DNA from: Lachnospiraceae bacterium UBA3845
Lineage (GTDB): Bacteria > Bacillota > Clostridia > Lachnospirales > Lachnospiraceae
Length of the DNA stretch: 16,093 bases
Reading direction: 5' to 3'
NCBI GenBank assembly: GCA_002392705.1
Contig: DGHP01000090.1
Coordinates: 1 to 16,093, forward strand
Part shown: piece after piece, positions 13,595 to 16,093 of the stretch
How positions within the stretch are numbered: the stretch's first letter is position 1
How the letters are laid out: every line of letters starts with the position of its first letter
Made by a program: the position numbers and the translations under genes
Notes under the pieces: generated by a model
Told to the model about the DNA's origin: nothing
The model's input: the letters and a program-made list of their open reading frames with translations, nothing else
Databases searched by the model: none

Positions 13595-15151
13595 GTGTCG
13601 ATTCCAGTGATTATTCTTATCACTGTTGCAATCACGCTGGCAGTCGCGATCCCTGTTACAGCCCGTATTTCTGTCAATCGTAAGGTTCAGGAAGATAAAG
13701 CCAAGATCGGCAGCGCAGAAGAAAAGGCCAGACAGATCATAGACGATGCACTGAAGTTGTCAGAGACCAAGAAGCGAGAAGCACTTCTGGAGGCGAAGGA
13801 AGAATCCCTGAAGATCAAGAATGAATCTGAGAAGGAAGCCAGAGATCGCCGGGCAGAAGTTCAGCGCCTTGAAAAAAGAGTCTTGTCGAAGGAAGAAGCC
13901 GCCGACAAGAAGGCTGAGTCTCTGGAACGCAGGGAAGCCAGTATTGCAGCAAAAGAAGAAGAGCTGAGAAAGAGACAGTCCGCGGCAGACAAACTGCTTG
14001 GACAGCGGCAGCAGGAATTGGAACGAATCTCCGGATTGACCTCCGAACAGGCAAAGGAATATCTTTTAAAATCTGTTGAAGACGAAGTAAAGACAGATGC
14101 TGCGAAGCTCTACAAAGAGCTGGATAGCCAGGCCAGAGAAGATGCGGCGAAAAAAGCCAAAGAATATGTGGTCACGGCGATTCAGCGCTGCGCGGCGGAT
14201 CATGTCGCGGAGGCAGCGATTTCAGTTGTTCAGCTGCCCAGTGATGAGATGAAAGGCCGTATTATCGGCCGTGAGGGACGCAATATCCGGGCTATTGAGA
14301 CCATGACCGGTGTGGACCTTATTATTGATGATACCCCGGAAGCTGTGGTTTTATCCAGCTTTGATCCGATTCGAAGAGAAGTGGCCAGGGTTGCCCTGGA
14401 GAAGCTTGTGGTTGACGGCCGGATCCATCCCGCGAGGATTGAGGAGACGGTTGAGAAGGCGAAGAAGGAAGTCGAGAACGAGATCCGCGAAGCAGGTGAG
14501 GAAGCCTGTCTGGAGGTCGGCGTGCATGGCATCCATCCGGAGCTTGTCAGGCTTCTGGGCCGCATGAAGTTCCGTACCAGTTACGGTCAGAATGCGCTGA
14601 AGCATTCTATTGAGGTAGCGCATCTGTCAGGCCTGCTGGCTTCAGAAGTGGGCGTGGATGTGCGTGTTGCCAAGCGTGCCGGACTGCTTCATGACATCGG
14701 CAAGTCGATTGACCATGAGGTGGAAGGAACCCATGTCCAGATCGGAGCGGATCTGTGCCGGAAGTATAAAGAGTCCAATATCGTGATTAACGCTGTGGAG
14801 TCTCACCACGGCGACGTAGAACCAGAGTCACTGATCGCCTGCATCGTACAGGCTGCCGATACAATTTCGGCTGCCCGTCCGGGCGCGCGCAGAGAGACCC
14901 TGGAGACATACACCAACAGACTGAAACAGTTAGAAGATATTACAAACTCCTTCAAGGGAGTTGAAAAGTCATTTGCCATTCAGGCAGGACGGGAGATTCG
15001 TGTCATGGTAATTCCTGAGCAGATCAGCGATGCGGATATGACATTCCTGGCAAGGGATATCGCAAAGCAGATCGAGTCTGAACTGGAATATCCGGGTCAG
15101 GTGAAAGTCAGTCTCATTCGCGAGTCAAGAGTTGTGGACTATGCGAAGTAA
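13595..15151 (+). CDS. rny: Ribonuclease Y
   Basis: The protein has 518 aa from GTG 13595, set by AGGAGG at 13582-13587. An in-frame TTG at 13559 would put that SD inside the gene. RNase Y is the membrane-bound endonuclease that starts mRNA decay in many Bacillota. It has one N-terminal membrane helix (about 3-25), a long Lys/Glu-rich coiled coil (about 28-190), a KH domain with [16 protein letters not shown] (G221 onward), and an HD domain with [15 protein letters not shown] and [10 protein letters not shown] (catalytic H366-D367). Length and domain order match B. subtilis Rny. It follows recA-recX as in many Clostridia but has its own promoter. The 5' half is lower in G+C and prefers GAA over GAG more than its neighbours do. 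Confidence 0.97.
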   Translation: MSIPVIILITVAITLAVAIPVTARISVNRKVQEDKAKIGSAEEKARQIIDDALKLSETKKREALLEAKEESLKIKNESEKEARDRRAEVQRLEKRVLSKEEAADKKAESLERREASIAAKEEELRKRQSAADKLLGQRQQELERISGLTSEQAKEYLLKSVEDEVKTDAAKLYKELDSQAREDAAKKAKEYVVTAIQRCAADHVAEAAISVVQLPSDEMKGRIIGREGRNIRAIETMTGVDLIIDDTPEAVVLSSFDPIRREVARVALEKLVVDGRIHPARIEETVEKAKKEVENEIREAGEEACLEVGVHGIHPELVRLLGRMKFRTSYGQNALKHSIEVAHLSGLLASEVGVDVRVAKRAGLLHDIGKSIDHEVEGTHVQIGADLCRKYKESNIVINAVESHHGDVEPESLIACIVQAADTISAARPGARRETLETYTNRLKQLEDITNSFKGVEKSFAIQAGREIRVMVIPEQISDADMTFLARDIAKQIESELEYPGQVKVSLIRESRVVDYAK

Positions 15152-15190
15152 TCTGAATCAGCTTAATTAAAACACAAAGAAGAAAAAGTC

Positions 15191-15220
15191 AGGCTGCCGC
15201 ATATTATGCGGCAGCCTTTC
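15191..15220 (+). terminator. Terminator hairpin after rny
   Basis: A perfect 12-bp stem AGGCTGCCGCAT / ATGCGGCAGCCT with an ATT loop (15191-15217). The T-run is short (TTTC) on the + strand. On the - strand the hairpin is followed by T5 and more T-rich sequence. larE starts only 23 nt later with no promoter between, so partial read-through from rny is likely to supply larE. Confidence 0.8.
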
Positions 15221-15242
15221 TGAATCTGCGGAGAGGGGTTTT

Positions 15243-16061
15243 ATGGTTGAAGGAAAAGAACTTGAGGAAAAATATCAGAAGCTCTGCAGGATTCTGGAGA
15301 GCTGCGGCTCTCTGGCGGTGGCTTTCTCCAGCGGCGTGGATTCCGCTTTTCTTCTTGAGACAGCCCGCAGGGTACTGGGGGACAGGCTGCTCGCCCTTAC
15401 CGCGACAGGTCCCTGGTTCCCGGTGCGGGAGAGTGCTGAGGCGGAGGAGTTCTGCCTGAAAAGAGGGATCCGCCGGAAAACGCTTGCGCTTACGATTCAG
15501 GATATTCCCGGATTTGCGGAGAATCCCGCAGATCGCTGCTATATCTGTAAAAAGACATTGTTTACAAGGCTCAGGGAAGCATCAGAGCAGGAAGGCTGCG
15601 CTGTTCTTGCCGAGGGCTCCAATATGGATGATCTGGGCGATTACAGGCCGGGCCTGAGAGCGATCGCCGAACTGAATGTGAGATCCCCTCTCAGGGAGGC
15701 CGGACTGTATAAGGAAGAGATCCGCCTTCTGAGTGCGCATCTCGGTCTTGAGACGGCTTCAAAGCCCTCATACGCCTGTCTTGCTTCCAGATTTCCCTAC
15801 GGGGACAGGATCACGCGGGAGGGCCTGAAGATGGTGGAGGAAGGTGAGGAACTGCTGATCCGGCTCGGCTTCCGGCAGATGCGGGTCCGCATCCACGGGA
15901 ATCTTGCAAGGGTCGAACTGCCTCAGGCAGACATGGCAGATGCACTGAAGTACGGAACGCGGGAGGCGATCGTGAAGGGGCTGAAGGATGCAGGATTTAC
16001 CTATGTTTCGCTGGATCTTGCGGGTTACCGGACCGGGAGCATGAATGAAACGCTGGCCTGA
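15243..16061 (+). CDS. larE: LarE, ATP-dependent sulfur transferase for nickel-pincer cofactor
   Basis: The protein has 272 aa. LarE adenylates the carboxylates of the pyridinium mononucleotide precursor and turns them into thiocarboxylates, a step in making the nickel-pincer nucleotide used by lactate racemase and relatives. The N-terminal PP-loop is AFSSGVDSAF (27-36), where SGGVDS is more usual. AEGSNMDD (123-130), DYRPGLRAI and SPLREAGLYKEEIR follow. Three cysteines stand out: C99 and C102 in DRCYICKK, and C179 in KPSYACLASRFPYG. C179 aligns with the sacrificial Cys176 of L. plantarum LarE, while the three together match the pattern of LarE forms proposed to hold a [4Fe-4S] cluster. SD GGAGAGGGG is just upstream. 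larB and larC are not in the window. The remaining 32 nt hold nothing I can call. Confidence 0.93.
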   Translation: MVEGKELEEKYQKLCRILESCGSLAVAFSSGVDSAFLLETARRVLGDRLLALTATGPWFPVRESAEAEEFCLKRGIRRKTLALTIQDIPGFAENPADRCYICKKTLFTRLREASEQEGCAVLAEGSNMDDLGDYRPGLRAIAELNVRSPLREAGLYKEEIRLLSAHLGLETASKPSYACLASRFPYGDRITREGLKMVEEGEELLIRLGFRQMRVRIHGNLARVELPQADMADALKYGTREAIVKGLKDAGFTYVSLDLAGYRTGSMNETLA

Positions 16062-16093
16062 TCTGCGGAGGGCCGGGAATCGTAACAAAGCTG

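Overview
This window is typical of a GC-rich member of the Bacillota (Firmicutes), class Clostridia, most likely Lachnospiraceae-like. The reasons are the gene order recA-recX-rny, a perfect Gram-positive LexA box (CGAAC-N4-GTTCG) in front of recA, strong AGGAGG ribosome binding sites, and the cluster pyrH-frr-uppS-cdsA-dxr-rseP. All genes are on the + strand. I see no tRNA, rRNA, insertion sequence, phage gene or CRISPR array.

Region 1 (1-3896) is the end of an envelope-glycan locus. The last 53 codons of a membrane protein (YfhO-like C-terminus) are followed by a promoter and a compact three-gene unit: a polyprenyl-phosphate GT2 glycosyltransferase of the GtrB/CsbB/ArnC type, an ATP-grasp ligase joined to it by a 4-nt ATGA overlap, and a PaaK/CapK-type adenylate-forming ligase. 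YfhO and CsbB-type proteins work together in glycosylating cell-surface polymers. The added pair of ATP-dependent ligases suggests that the sugar, or an acyl or amino acid carried by it, is further modified. This is the best candidate here for an uncharacterised system.

Region 2 (3897-9584) is the housekeeping run pyrH, frr, uppS, cdsA, dxr, rseP. It covers UMP kinase, ribosome recycling, undecaprenyl-PP synthesis, CDP-diacylglycerol synthesis, the first committed MEP-pathway step and the site-2 membrane protease. The usual flanks (rpsB-tsf before, ispG-polC after) are absent from the window. It has its own extended -10 promoter, a probable second promoter before uppS, and a structured 167-nt spacer before dxr.

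Region 3 (9585-10970) holds a free methionine-R-sulfoxide reductase and a secreted protein of unknown function, closed by a strong terminator.

Region 4 (10971-13347) is the SOS recombination unit. It has a 448-nt non-coding leader region with two promoters (one with perfect consensus hexamers behind a palindrome, one SOS-controlled), then recA, recX and a terminator.

Region 5 (13348-16093) contains a 32-bp tandem repeat with helically phased A-tracts, a strong promoter, rny (RNase Y), a terminator, and larE (sulfur transfer for the nickel-pincer cofactor).

The signals I find most worth a second look are a near-identical 23-nt element containing a mini-hairpin and the Shine-Dalgarno before three unrelated genes (319, 4826, 10253), the phased repeat before rny, the solitary perfect promoter with a palindrome upstream of recA, and the folded leader before dxr.
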